NCBI GenBank assembly: GCA_033065855.1
Contig: JAVXUO010003001.1
Location: 248,001 to 312,000, forward strand
From: Escallonia rubra
Lineage: Eukaryota > Streptophyta > Magnoliopsida > Escalloniales > Escalloniaceae
Length of the DNA: 64,000 nucleotides
Reading direction: 5' to 3'
The notes under the pieces are model-generated. The model worked only from the letters and a program-made list of their open reading frames with translations. It was not told the origin of the DNA and ran no database searches. Below are positions 35,969-48,400 of the stretch, in pieces. Positions within the stretch are counted from its first letter, which is position 1, and every line of letters begins with the position of its first letter. Position numbers and translations under genes: made by a program.

Positions 35969-36946
35969 AGTTGCCTTGTAATATTTAGCAGCTTGTAATA
36001 TTTATTAACCACTGCATACTCGGTGGTGGAAACTCATGCTTTTGCTGTTTTCTGAGTAAATGTAACCTGTGCTAGAGTAATGCATTATGGAGATTTGTAC
36101 TTCGGCTTTCACAGTTACATTTTTTTTTTCCAATTTTAGTAGCTGCTGCTTCTATCCCCCACCACCCACATCCAAATGGTTAGACTAGACGGTGGATTGA
36201 CCCATGAACTTTGTAGTCTTGTGGGTTTGCATCTTGAACTTTTTGAGATATAAATGACTTGCAAGTTGTGATTCGTGACAACTCGAGCAGAACTGCATCT
36301 TGGACTATCTTGAAAGCCATATTTCCTCCGGACCTCAACCCGTGGTAAAGCAGGGTATGTAACATGAAGTACAAGAGATGTGAGGGTCAACCAAATGCCT
36401 GCCCCCGGCTGTTCAATGATTATCCCAGCGGACACCAAACGAGCTTTCCTGACTGAGACTCAGAGGTCCCACGCCCTCTCTGTCTTGCCTTACTGCCTTC
36501 CATCTATTAATCGCAAAAAGATACACAGCCTTTTTGGGGTGCAGATGGTGCGTGGTACATGTACAGTAGGATTCAGATTCAAAGTAACATCACACTTGTG
36601 TGTCCTCCATTAGAACACGATTCCCTCCAGCGATCCATGCATAAGTTGCTATTTGCCAACAACCTGGACCCCACTCTAATCCATCAACTGCTCTTTACGT
36701 ACAAGATGCTTTTTGCAAGATGGAAAGAAGCTAGAAACTAGTAGAATGGGAGACATTGGCATGTTGCTTTGCAAACAAATCATCTTTATAATGCACAATG
36801 GAACAAGTCAAACCGAAATGACTAGAAATTTACGACACATAAAACCAATGGAATTTGTGATACAAACAAAGAAAGTAACGAGGGTAGTAGTAGCAGCAGT
36901 AGCAGCAGTAGCAAAGGTGGTAGTAACAGTAGTAGTAGTAGTATGT
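35969..36946. other. Convergent intergenic region between the SAP and SDR genes
   Basis: The two genes point at each other across 978 bases. The 3' UTRs of both presumably lie here. A T-rich run at 36121-36129 and a GTAGTAGCAGC-type trinucleotide stretch at 36885-36942, next to the SDR stop codon, are the only marked features. No further gene recognised. Confidence 0.55.
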
Positions 36947-39059
36947 TTAGAAGAATCGCGGTGGGATAGATGGACGGAGGTCGATTTCTTGGGTCCAAGC
37001 AGATCGGTTCTGAATATGCAAGTGCCAGTAGGTCTGAGCCAGCACGTCTGGGTCCATAGACCCGTCCCCTCCTGCGCTATGTTGTTGTTCCCCAACAGAC
37101 GATCTATGCTGCGACGTTGATGACATTGGCCCCCTGCAATATTTTCCGAAATCCTGTCATTTTATTACCCACATCATGTATTTGGCTATCAGATATGATA
37201 TACAGGAACGTTTCTCATTTTTTTTTTTGGAAAAGATAGATCTTAGAATCAAGTGATGCTTCACTTTTAATTTTAACCAATTCAGACAAGGTGAAACAAG
37301 GAACGGAATTTGAGTATATTGTTGACTATATATTATGAAACCCGAGTCCACTAGTAAGAACTAGACTACAAAGTCAAACAGTACACACTATTCAAGGTTA
37401 AGTTTATCAACCACTTCAACCAAAACTTGCCCAGAAAATGTGTTCCGCCAAAAAAGCCCATATATCAGAATCAAACACGGACTGTTATGAAGTGGGGAAG
37501 TTAGCGGTCAATTCATAATCCTAGCATGATTTATTAGCAAATCTGAGATGCTTTATTATTCTGCTGGACCATTCTGTTTTAGGATTATATATATATATAT
37601 ACCAATGAAAATAAAAGAGCTGAGACTTCACCAAATACTAATAATCTCCTCGGTTATGCAAATTTGGTCGTAGCCATTCCAAATTTGATGACGAAAGAGA
37701 CAAAAAAGAAGGTTGGATCTAATTTTTGGGCAATCTTCTCTTATCGTACCTTTAATTCTAAGGATGGATGGTTCAAACTTGCTCGGATTGAGACGAACTG
37801 TTCCTACCTTTTTAACGTAAAGTTATCCGTGAAATTCAATATGGACACTTTTTACAACTGGCTGAGGGCAATAATGTTATGCGCTTGTGGAGCGATATCA
37901 CACACCAACAATAACTGTAAGAACAACTTTTCTTCGTTACGGGGAGGTGAACTAGTTACGAGGAAGCTTGCAATAAAAGCTTATACTGCCTGCCTCAGCA
38001 GCTGTATGCCACTAATGGAGTGCTATTCTTAAAAGTTTTGGAGAAATGTAAGTTTGGACAAACCGAGGTGAGCCAACGACGCCGTCGATAATAACATGGG
38101 CGACATGAACTCCCAGAGGTTGGAACTCCCTCGCCAGGCATTGCGACAAGGCTCTCAGAGCAAACTTCCCACAACCTACACATTCATAATCTCAGTAATA
38201 CATACACCACTCAAAATGCATACATGCATAACCTTAGATGAAAGAAAATGGTGGTGAAATGAACACACATAGTTCAGCGTAACCAGCCATGCCATTGAGG
38301 GATGCCGCACACCCTGTAAAGAGAATTGTCCCTCTTCCTTTCTCTACCATGCCCGCAAGTACCTAATTCCACCAACAAAATCATCAGATAAAATATTACT
38401 ATCAAATTGGCAAGAGGCCAAGGATCACCGAATCGGCCTTCTAATTAATGGTGGCAGCGTTTTCGCTCGCTGTGCTGCCTTGCTACAACTGTCAAATATG
38501 TATATGCATTGCTCTGGCTTCGATCTGCTCGACGAACTGGTGATGACTTATGATTTAATTACCTGCTGGGCGCAGTGGAAGGGGCCGACGGAGGAGACAG
38601 CCAGGGATTTCTCGAAGGCATCCACGCGAATGTCAGTGAAGTTACATGGGTGCCAATCTAAGAGCGGCTGGTAAGCATTGTAGACCAAAACCTCCACGAA
38701 ACCCAGCGAAAGAACACCTTCAAATGCCTCCCGTACACTTCTAGAGTCCGAGCAGTCGATGCGTATAGCAAATACCTGTGATTTCTCCTCCCTCGCTATC
38801 TCATCAGCAAATCTCGACAACCTCCCTGAAAATAAATGGGAAAATTTTAGGTTTTTCACTTACTGTTCTGTTTTGCCAAACCAAGGTCATTCATCAATGG
38901 CTAGTAAGGGTGCTGGAGGCTGCCTAAGTCACGGGCAAGAATGGCAACGGTGTAGCCCTCGTGAGCGAACTTTCGAGCGATGGACCTGCCAAGCTTGGGA
39001 CCGACGCCGACAATGGCGGCTATGCCTCTGGACGAGCCGCAGCTCGCCATGTTACGCAT
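36947..39059 (-). CDS. Divergent short-chain dehydrogenase/reductase, 5 exons
   Basis: NAD(P)-binding Rossmann-fold protein of the plant family including, as I recall it, Arabidopsis At3g01980; substrate unknown. Exons on the minus strand: 39059-38924, 38825-38563, 38362-38269, 38175-38064, 37133-36947; frame holds throughout, 263 aa. The cofactor loop reads VGVGPKLGRS (17-26) instead of TGxxxGxG. The usual NNAG is VYNAYQP. The canonical YxxxK is missing: Lys168 is present but the position four before it is Leu164, and the nearest Tyr is 161. Thus classical catalysis is doubtful, although the family seems to share this. The C-terminus ends MDPDVLAQTYWHLHIQNRSAWTQEIDL.... Intron 1 is GC-AG. 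Met4 (39050) is an alternative start; both ATGs are in frame. Confidence 0.9.
38826..38923 (-). other. Non-canonical GC-AG intron of the SDR gene
   Basis: On the minus strand the donor is GACTTAG|GCAGCC and the acceptor TTTTCAG|GGAGG. Joining them gives ARDLGRLSRF, the expected family sequence. The only nearby GT (GCCC|GTGAC) would delete three residues of that motif. GC-AG introns are a known minor class of U2-type introns. Confidence 0.75.
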
Positions 39060-42040
39060 CTTTACGGAGACTGAAATAGCCAAAGGAGGCTGTGTGTGTG
39101 TGTGTCTCCTGTTGTGAGTGAGAACAAGGAAAACTAGAAAAGGGTTAGATGGTTAAGTTTCATACGTGAGAAAGTTTGTGAAGTTTGTGCGCCTATTTAT
39201 TGTTAATGTGTCGCCTCTCTCTCTCTCTCTCTCCCCCACCCTCCCCCTCCCCCCCCCTCCCCGTGGTCTCTCCCTGGCTCTCTCCTATCCTAAGCAAGTG
39301 TTACTGTATGCACAAAGGCATCTGCCGTGCCACCTTGAGCACCGTTTTCAAGCCCTCAAAACACTCCACTGGACCACCTTTTTGTTTGTTTCTTGATCTC
39401 CAACCTTTTATTGGTTGTGTTAATGAAGAAATGCACACGATTGCGGTACCAAAAACTTACATTTAGGGTCGATTTTCAAGTGTTGCATGGTCTTGGCCCT
39501 TAAGAATTCGAGATAGACCTACCCCAACTTCCTCATATCTCTTGCGTACTCTAGAAGTGTATTCCAAGTTTGCATTCCTTCGGTCAATATTCCCAGCTCC
39601 GTCCTTCAATCATGTGCAAGTGTAAAAAGTTTAAGTAGTTTCAGACCATTGTATCCGCTAATCATTGACCATAACGGATGTGACATAGGACCAGAGAGAG
39701 ACGAGAATGGCCATATAATAATCTTCATATAATGCATCAAACAATTCCAAATCCAAGAATAGAGTCCTCCCATATATCTATCTCTGATGTCTTCCGTTTC
39801 CCTATGTCTCATATATTTAGTCCATCTCGAGATTCAATTTTGTCCACAGGGGCCATCTCCTCTAGAAATAGCTTTGTTACAGTTTCTTTGTTGTGGACAG
39901 AGTGACCCCGGGCTCTAGGGTTGCTGACTGTTGGTCAAAGGGATTAGGGGCAATAAAGTGACCCTCTTCGGCAGGGCACGCCAAAGGGCAAAGAGTTTGG
40001 TGTGGTCTGTCCGAGCATCAAGTTGGCAATTGGCAAGTTGGAATTCAGTGGACGAGGAGGAAGCAGAAGACAAAGGCATCATCATTCCATTTATTCTTTC
40101 AGTGCTCTTTTTCATAAATTGGTTTGTCGGGGCCTTGAAAGAGGGCAACTTGTAATCTTGAGGACACCAACCACAGCTTTTATGTCAATTTCCATGTATA
40201 GCATGGATGCTTTCTAATTTTGGCTACGCGGAAGGCCACCAATCATATACTTTCTTTGTTGTCCGGAGAGGGAAAAAAAAAAAAGTTGTTCCTTGCGTTA
40301 ATTATATCTTACCATTTTTTGTTGGAAATATTTTCGAATGATAAGCGTAAAAGATTCATTTAGTCATTGGTTAAGTTAATGAACCGTAAAAAGCAATTTC
40401 TAGAATTTCATGAAGTCATACGGACATTGGGATTACAAGAATTTAAGCACTGTAATATTAATGTTGCTTGAAATTAAATGGTAAATTGCATTTTAATCCT
40501 CTAATTTTGTGACAAATATTTAAAAGATCTTTTTATTGTTAAGTTGTGTGCTGTTTGTCTTTAATTTTGTCATCAAGGTCTCTATAAATTTCTTTCTCCC
40601 TAGAATTCATAAAATTATAAAGAAAGCAAAATAATAATAAAGAAAAAGTACTCTTCATTTTTAGATTTTGTTTTTATTTTTTCTTTGAATCGATATTTGT
40701 TTGTGTTTTCTTTCTTTCTTTTCTCCTTTATGATTGCGTTGCAATGCAAGATTATTTCTACTGCATAAGTATGCCTTATATGCTACGGATGAGGAATGAG
40801 GATATTATATTTGTCTCATTGTTGGGGTCCAAGGGACCACTTTTCGGTGAACAGATTAGAAGTTCGAGTAAATACTTTGGTGGTATTAAATTGGGATATC
40901 TTACACTTTTATTACAATATATACTTAAGAATTAATTACTAAAAACAAAAACAATAATAATAAAAAAGAAATAGTCAAGAGATTTATGGCGTTTATATTC
41001 GATTTCACAAACATAAGAAGCGCCACCCACTAATATTATCTCCTTAACGTAGATCTAACAGGCCACCGTTATGGTACGACAAAAAATATTATATTTCTTC
41101 ACCTTAGATAGTTATTTTGATTTTCCTACTAACTTTGACGAGCTAATTTACTCTCACATAAAATGCGTTTTAACAAGCAAACCGAGCATAATTAAGCATG
41201 GATGGATGTGACGTAAGAGCAGCGGTGAGGCCAAATGACCATATGGTGTATATGGAGGGTAAGCGTATCTTGTTTCACTCTGTATTTTCATTAGTACTAA
41301 TCTTGATTTATTTCATAAAACAACGACAATATTGTAAATTTATAAAGCTTTGTCCACTATAAAATCAAAGCGTTTTACTGGTCAAGACTAAAAATTACGC
41401 ACCTTATCATGCGCTTGTCGTTGTATATAGAAAAGACTGTACAAAGATTTTTACAGAATAACCAGCCTTTTATAATTTATTTTCATTCGGCTAAAATTTT
41501 CACTGACCTTCATGCACAGTAAAAGAGTTTGTATAAAGAAGTACGATCAATTTATCTTGTCTAAAATAATTTTGACGTTAAGTAATTCATCAATATTAAA
41601 ATGGTACTAAAATTATTAACGAATAGTAGCGATGATCGCGATGGTGACTGCGGTCACTCAAACGATTAACATGGACCACAATGAATAAGGGACAGGAGGA
41701 CTATAATGCTGATGATTGGCCTCTTCAAGTCACCTTTCATACAAATGATTGGAGGTCAATAATTACCTCACCGTCCATCCACCCTACCTAATTATTGAAA
41801 GTCATAACTGAAGTGATCTCAAAATGAAAATGGAAGAGGTCCAGCCCGTTGGGCAGAATATAAGGAAGCCCGAAGACTAGCCCGAAATTATGCCGGGTTA
41901 ATGCTAGCCCAGCTAGAATACACGGGCCTAGAACCCGGCCCAATCTGGACAATCCCTCTACTTTTTCATTTTCAGTTCAACTCATCATCTCTGTTCTTTC
42001 TTCTTCCCTTTCTTCAACCTTCACCTCGTTTGTGCTGCAA
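39060..42040. other. Intergenic region between the divergent SDR and TWD40-1 genes
   Basis: Contains the promoters of both genes. Simple repeats (GT)n at about 39090-39107 and (CT)n with C runs at 39218-39262 lie just upstream of the SDR gene. The middle is AT-rich and empty of recognisable genes. Just before the TWD40-1 leader (41840-41945) are several GGCCCA/TGGGC-type motifs, frequent in promoters of broadly expressed plant genes. Confidence 0.55.
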
Positions 42041-42061
42041 ATGAGCTTGCATTCTCCGTAG
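42041..42061 (+). promoter_or_regulatory. Short upstream ORF in the TWD40-1 leader
   Basis: ATG AGC TTG CAT TCT CCG TAG, six codons plus stop, in a pyrimidine-rich leader-like sequence. A good donor, CTCACAG|GTAACT, follows at 42075, suggesting a 5' UTR intron spliced before the main ATG at 42401. If the leader is transcribed from upstream, this uORF would precede the main start. Confidence 0.4.
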
Positions 42062-42400
42062 CAGCTTCTCACAGGTAACTCCGCGAATTCCTTCCATCAA
42101 TTTCAGTGCCTGTGGATCTGATTTTACAGCAAATATCTCCTACTCGGCCCTGTCCATTGGATTTTTTCCTTGACTTGTTACGAATTCCAATGATGGATTC
42201 AGTACGTTTTAGATATTTACTTTACCAGATGTTCTTACGCTAGCTCGACTTTACAAGCTATGCTTATTTAGTTTATGATCGCTATTTGAGTACCGGTTTT
42301 TGCAATAATCGGAATTTGATTCTGTACTAGCGGTTCTGTCTCCTAGAACTGCCGTTTTTTCTCCGAAGAAGATCTTTGCCGGAGAAATTGAGAAGGATCG

Positions 42401-45400
42401 ATGGAGTGGTCGACGGTGCAGCATCTGGATCTCCGGCATTTCGGCCGCAGTTCCAAGCCCTTGCAGCCTCACGCTGCCACGTTCCACCCCACTCAGGCGC
42501 TTGTTGCTGCCGCTGTCGGGACCTACATCATCGGTACAGTTAAAATTCTATTAGTTCAAATAATTAGCACCTCTTTTTGGTTAGGTTTTGGCAATGCTGT
42601 AGTGATAATTACCTTAGTTGATTAAGATTAGCAATGTGATGCTGATCATTTATGTGATGTAGAATTCGATGCGTACACTGGAAGTAAGATCTCTTCAATC
42701 GACATGGGTGCTGGTGTTGTCCGCATGTCGTATAGTCCGACGAGTGGGCACACAGTGATTGCTATACTCGAGGTTAGTTGACAAATTACTTGTAGGTAGG
42801 TGCGTAGTTATCTTAATGTCTGCCTTTTTCATATCATGTCATATCACGTGTCTGTACGATGCTGTAAAATGAGAGAACAATATTAAGCATGTGGGAATTA
42901 TGATGTATTGAAACTTGAAAGGATATCACTCCGAAATTGAACGTAACAGAAAGCATTGGTTGCACATCTAAAGCAGGTATACACGAACAAAATTCAAATT
43001 CAAAAGCCTAGAGGAAAAGAAGGAGAGCATTAATGCAACATGGTTCATTCTTTTGGTCTCTTTCTACACTTACCTTATGTATCTAGATAGGGAGCTACAG
43101 GCCTGCATGATCTAACCCTGTCAAATAATGTTTAGGTCTGAGCCACCACTGTTTAAGAAGAAAAGATTTCGTTACATGTCAACATGGACTAGTAGTTATC
43201 CAACTTGAATTCATAGTTGCTTCAGTGATTTGGAGTTTTCAGATGACTTGAATGTTTCTTGTGTGTTTATATTTGAACTTGCCAATTTGTAGGACTGTAC
43301 GATCCGATCCTGTGATTTTGACTCGGAGCAGACTTGTGTTTTGCATTCACCTGAAAAGAGGATGGAACATATTTCTTATGATACAGAAGTTCATCTTGCT
43401 TTGACTCCTCTTCTACCTGTAGTTTTTTTTGGTTTTCATCGGAGGATGAGTGTGACAGGTTAGTTTCCATTTTCCTTTGTTTTGTCAGCGACATTTGTGG
43501 TGTTTCGGACTTGTTTGCAGCTTCAGAAAGAACCATAACACTCCTCCTCTCCCCCCTTTAGACTGTAAATTTAGTCATTTATCATTGACGCTTGTATAAT
43601 TAGATGTGGTATTGTGGAGACCAAAACCAAACAATGTTTAAGTTGTGATACACCCAAACATCTAGAACTCGAGCGTAAACCTTTGAAGTCATGTGGGTAC
43701 CTTTTGTATTCTGATTCCATACACTTCTTTTTTTTCCATTAAAGATAAAATAACTCTAAAAGCAAGGGACTGTTTTTGTTGAAACCCGAAATATGTTCTC
43801 CAAATTGTTTATAATGGCTGGAGATGGTTGCTCAAAGTGGTCATTCTTATGGTAGTTTGGTGGCGTTGGGTGTTAGGTGCTATTTTCTTGAGGAGGTAGT
43901 TTTGTTGAGGTGTCATTTGTGGCGGTTTTGGCGGTGCGAGGAAGTGGTAACATGGAGGTCTTTGTTCTCTTGATTGCAAGAGTAACATTGATAATGTCCT
44001 GGTTAATTGCCTGTGTGCAGTGGTGGTACAACTTGTCGATCATGGAAGATTGATATCCAGATGACATGGTGACTATCATAGTGGCTTGTGAGGAGCTATT
44101 GCTCTTATGAGAGGTTGTGGATGGCAATATGTCATCTCTAGGTTTATTAAGCTCAATTTTACAAGGTTTCGTCCTCTCTGTGAAAAGTAATTGCAGTATT
44201 ATATTTCTGTTTCTGTCTGTGTGTTTCTCTTTTCTTTTACAGATTAATATGCATCTGAAAATGGAATTAGATTTTTGCTAAATGTTACAGCAACCTTACA
44301 TTTTATGTGGTATTTCGAAAAAATCATTCCATTTGTAGTGTTACGTGTGTTTAGAAATGGTCAGCAGTTTCCCTAACAAGTGTAACTTTTGTGCTTGCAA
44401 TGAAGTTGTTGGAACTGTTGAAGGGGGAAGGGCACCAACCAAAATAAAGACAGACTTGAAGAAACCTATTGTCAATCTTGCTTGCCATCCTCGTGCTTCA
44501 GTGTTGGTAATATGCTTTACTTCGGTTGTATTAGTTTTCGGTACAGTTTGGTCCTATCGGGATTTGTATGTTTTACTGGATGTATTTTTTCAGACTTTGT
44601 CTTCTGTAGTTTCGGTATTATTAAAATTTTGTATTCTCTCTTTCTGTTGCAGTATGTAGCTTATGCAGACGGTTTGATTCGAGCTTACCACATCAGTACA
44701 TATGCTGTGCTTTACACACTGCAACGTATGATTGGAATTTTATTTGTATATTTTTTCCGCGTCTTGTTATGAGAGATTTGACCCACTTCATTGTTAGATA
44801 AGCTTCTATTGTTTCGGTGTTATTGTAGTTGATAATACCATTAAGCTCATTGGTGCCGGTGCATTTGCATTTCATCCAACACTGGAATGGGTTTTTGTTG
44901 GTGATAGGAGGGGTACACTTCTTGCATGGGATGTATCGACGGAGAGACCCATAATGATTGGCATGTAAGTTATACTTGTTTCTGAAGTAATCAGTGAGTG
45001 TTTGTTAACTAACTTAGAAACTGCCGCATGCTTGCAACAAGGTATCATTTCAGACAAATTATACTTTCTCAAAATAGCATAGCAGAAATAAAATTGGATA
45101 TGGTGGCATCGTCCTGTAGAAGATCTTATGTGCGTGTATGTAATGCCTTGGTCCCGTTAATTTTGAGTCCGCTATGTCACAACACAGTATTTTTGAATGG
45201 TCTGTTGCCTTTCTCCCTCCCCAACCCCCCTCTTTTAGTAGAGGGCCATTGCTTTCATGGTAAAATAATCTGCTGCCAATCCTAGTGCGGTTTCAGATTT
45301 TAGAATTGCTGCATTTGCTGGGAGTATCATTTATGTTTTTTGCTTTTTTCAGTAACCTAACCTATATCCTTTTCTCTTAATATCGGCTAGTTGATTGCTA

Positions 45401-48400
45401 TCATTCTTCAATAAGATGATAAGTTGCAGGTAAGTAGGATTCTTTTACTACGACACCAAGTCTGTGCTTTGATAACTGCGGGAGAATCCTCTCCTACAAC
45501 TATACAAGTTAAGACACAAATAAGTATTGAAAAGCGGAAAATGGGTCTTTCAAGGCTGGTTTTTAGTTAGACTTCATGGATTAATATTTAATTTTCCGTA
45601 GCTAAATTCTGCCAACTCAACTCCTGGGTGAAAAAGATAAGGATTAAAACAAGTTTGGGCGGCGATTAGTCAACCGCAGAGAAGGGTCGAGGGCTTGGTC
45701 TTGGCACAAGACAAGACCACATGGAAAAGGTACTCTGGTTGAGAATTGGATGAGACAAGTGCTAATATTAGGTCTTAAAAGATTGTTAAAGGTCTAAATT
45801 GTAGTTGTAAGAGTTGTAATTGGAAGAGGAGTGCAAGATCGATTGAAAGAGGTTCCACCTGTATCTTTAGCGATAATATGGTAAGCTCATGCCTGAATTA
45901 GACATCTTGCTCATCAAGAATTAGATTTTTTTTATCCGAACACTTTTAGCCTGCAGAACTTCTTGATAAAAGTAAACTACAATATAATTTTCTTTAGTGG
46001 AACCATTAACCATACGTATCTCTGATCCTGATATATAGCCACCCCACCCCACCCCACACACACATACACACATAAAATAAAATAAAAAAAGAAAATTTCC
46101 TACCTAAGTGGGGTCATGCACTTGTGCTGGTTCTTAGATCTACTTTTATGAACACCCTAAAACTATCCTGATCGACATTGGGCGTTAAACTGACGATTGT
46201 CATTTTGAGTAGCTACAAAAATACCTTAGCTCTTATCTCTTATGTGGCTTCAGACATGACTTCTGAGTTACTGCTTTTGGTATGATAATCATTTGGCCGG
46301 ACCAGTTGTGCAGAAGTAACGTGTTTGTTCCCCCCCCCCAAACAACAATTCGAAGCAAAAATTGAGTTTCTGTTGTCATTGATATTATTGTTCATGAGTG
46401 TTGATGGCTCCTTTTCTTTTTCTTCTTTCCAGTACGCAAGTGGGTTCTCAACCAATCAGCTCAGTTGCTTGGCTCCCGATGTTGCGGTTACTTGTCACTC
46501 TATCGACGGATGGAACTCTTCAAGTGTGGAAAACACGAGTTATACAGAATCCTAATAGACCTCCGATGCAAGCAAATTTTTTTGAGCCTGCTGGTTAGCT
46601 CAACTATCTCTGACCATTTCTAGTGTAACAAAAAAACACAAAGGCCTGTGGTTTGTTCCCCTGGCAAAAGGTCCTTGTACTCATTCATTAAAAAAAAGGC
46701 TTTGGTCAAACACAACCTGCCGCACTCTATAGAAGTCAATGGCTGAAAAAGGACATAATGACTGAATGGTCTAGTTTCTACCCAACTTTCTGTTCTTTTA
46801 TCTCTAATTTTTTGTTAATTCCCTTTTTGGCCTGGATGAAAACGCATTTGCATTTTTTTCTGGTGGCTACCTTATGGTTTTGTGTTTACAAGTAACTTGA
46901 GTATAGATTTGATCAAGTTGAAACTACTTTTCTTTGCATGACTATCTATATCATGACCTCCCTCTTAGAGAGAATATCTACATATGTATTTTGCATATGT
47001 TATGTAATAGTATATAAACTGTAAATAGTTGGACCTCGACATTGTCAAGCATTATCCAATTTATTCCCAAATTTCTTAACAAATTTGGTCATCCTGCCTA
47101 GATCCTTTTGAGTTATACCAAGATCTCCAATTTTAATGCTCTCCACAAAATCCAAGATCCAAGTCATGGGTTGTTCTCCATAATCCTCGCACCTTCCTCC
47201 ATGATTTCCTCCACTCCGAGGATCTTGACCCACCACCCCTTCCTCTTCCTCCACCAACCTATCCGTGGTCCTCTTCGACTTCCTCTCCTACTTCGACCTC
47301 CGAGATTCCTCCATCAAGAGCAACCACCAGACTGCGTCACCGTGAAATCTTTATTTTCTTCTTTAAACCTACCACCACCGCCACATCCACCACCTCTGGT
47401 CATTTCCACCCAACATTGTTTGCTCGACTTTTCTGGTTACAAGGATGTATGGCACAATGGACTCATGTATCTAACTATACCATATATAAAAGCACGGATG
47501 GTGTTTAGTGCTCTAAGCTTGTTCTCATAGCTACACTATGTAGGCTTGATATATTTACTAATTCTCATATTACAGGACGCACTTTTAGAATCCCATCTGA
47601 TTTGTCCTACTTAAAAAAACCCTAGTCCATTCTGACAATGCATATATAGAACCCTATGCCCTTAAAGTCCTGACTTTGACATTCTTATAGACCTCCATTA
47701 ACGTTTTTAGTGTAGCTTCAGCATAACTAAATTATGGCTAATTCTATGTTTGCATCCTATATTTTTGGCTAATACGTATTATTAGATAGGTTTCTGTTGT
47801 TTATCTCTTTTTCGGATTCCGTTTCGCCTAAGATTTTTGGAGCCATGTGTTTTACGAAAGTGGGCATTGGATACAAAAAATTATTATAGTAATTAGTACT
47901 TTATACAACTAATGAGCTGGAGGAAATCTGAAAGTCATATACGCTCTGTTTTAAGTTAGAGCTGCTTTTGAGTTAAAGAGACGGAGTTGCTGCGAATTAG
48001 AGCTCAAAATTTTCATGTAGGAATAGGTCGAGGGTATGAACTCTAAGAATGCTAATACAATTGGAAACATGTGAAATGAGCATAAAAGATGGAATTGGAG
48101 TCCGGCAGAAATGTCCATAGTACTGTTCCGCATGTTATAGATTGGTACAAAGATTTCTCTTCTCGGTATTGTTAACCTTTACAGTTATGGTATGTCCTGC
48201 TCAAAATTTTCATATTGACTCAAAGAAAGAGGGGAAGGTTGTTGATTTTATATGCCAAACCATGGTTTTGAATTTAAAGTTGTTGGTATTATACACTCCA
48301 ATTAGTCCACTACTTCGAGATTCCTGGTCGAGTTTTATTGGAAGGGGCGATAAAGGTGTGGTCTATGGAAGCTTAGTATTAGCGATCTCGACGAAGCTGT

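Noticed and set aside
39915-40155. Open frames on both strands, one with a hydrophobic stretch
   Set aside because: I tried to match it to organelle membrane proteins and to retroelements and found no convincing similarity; the plus-strand frame also begins with TTG.
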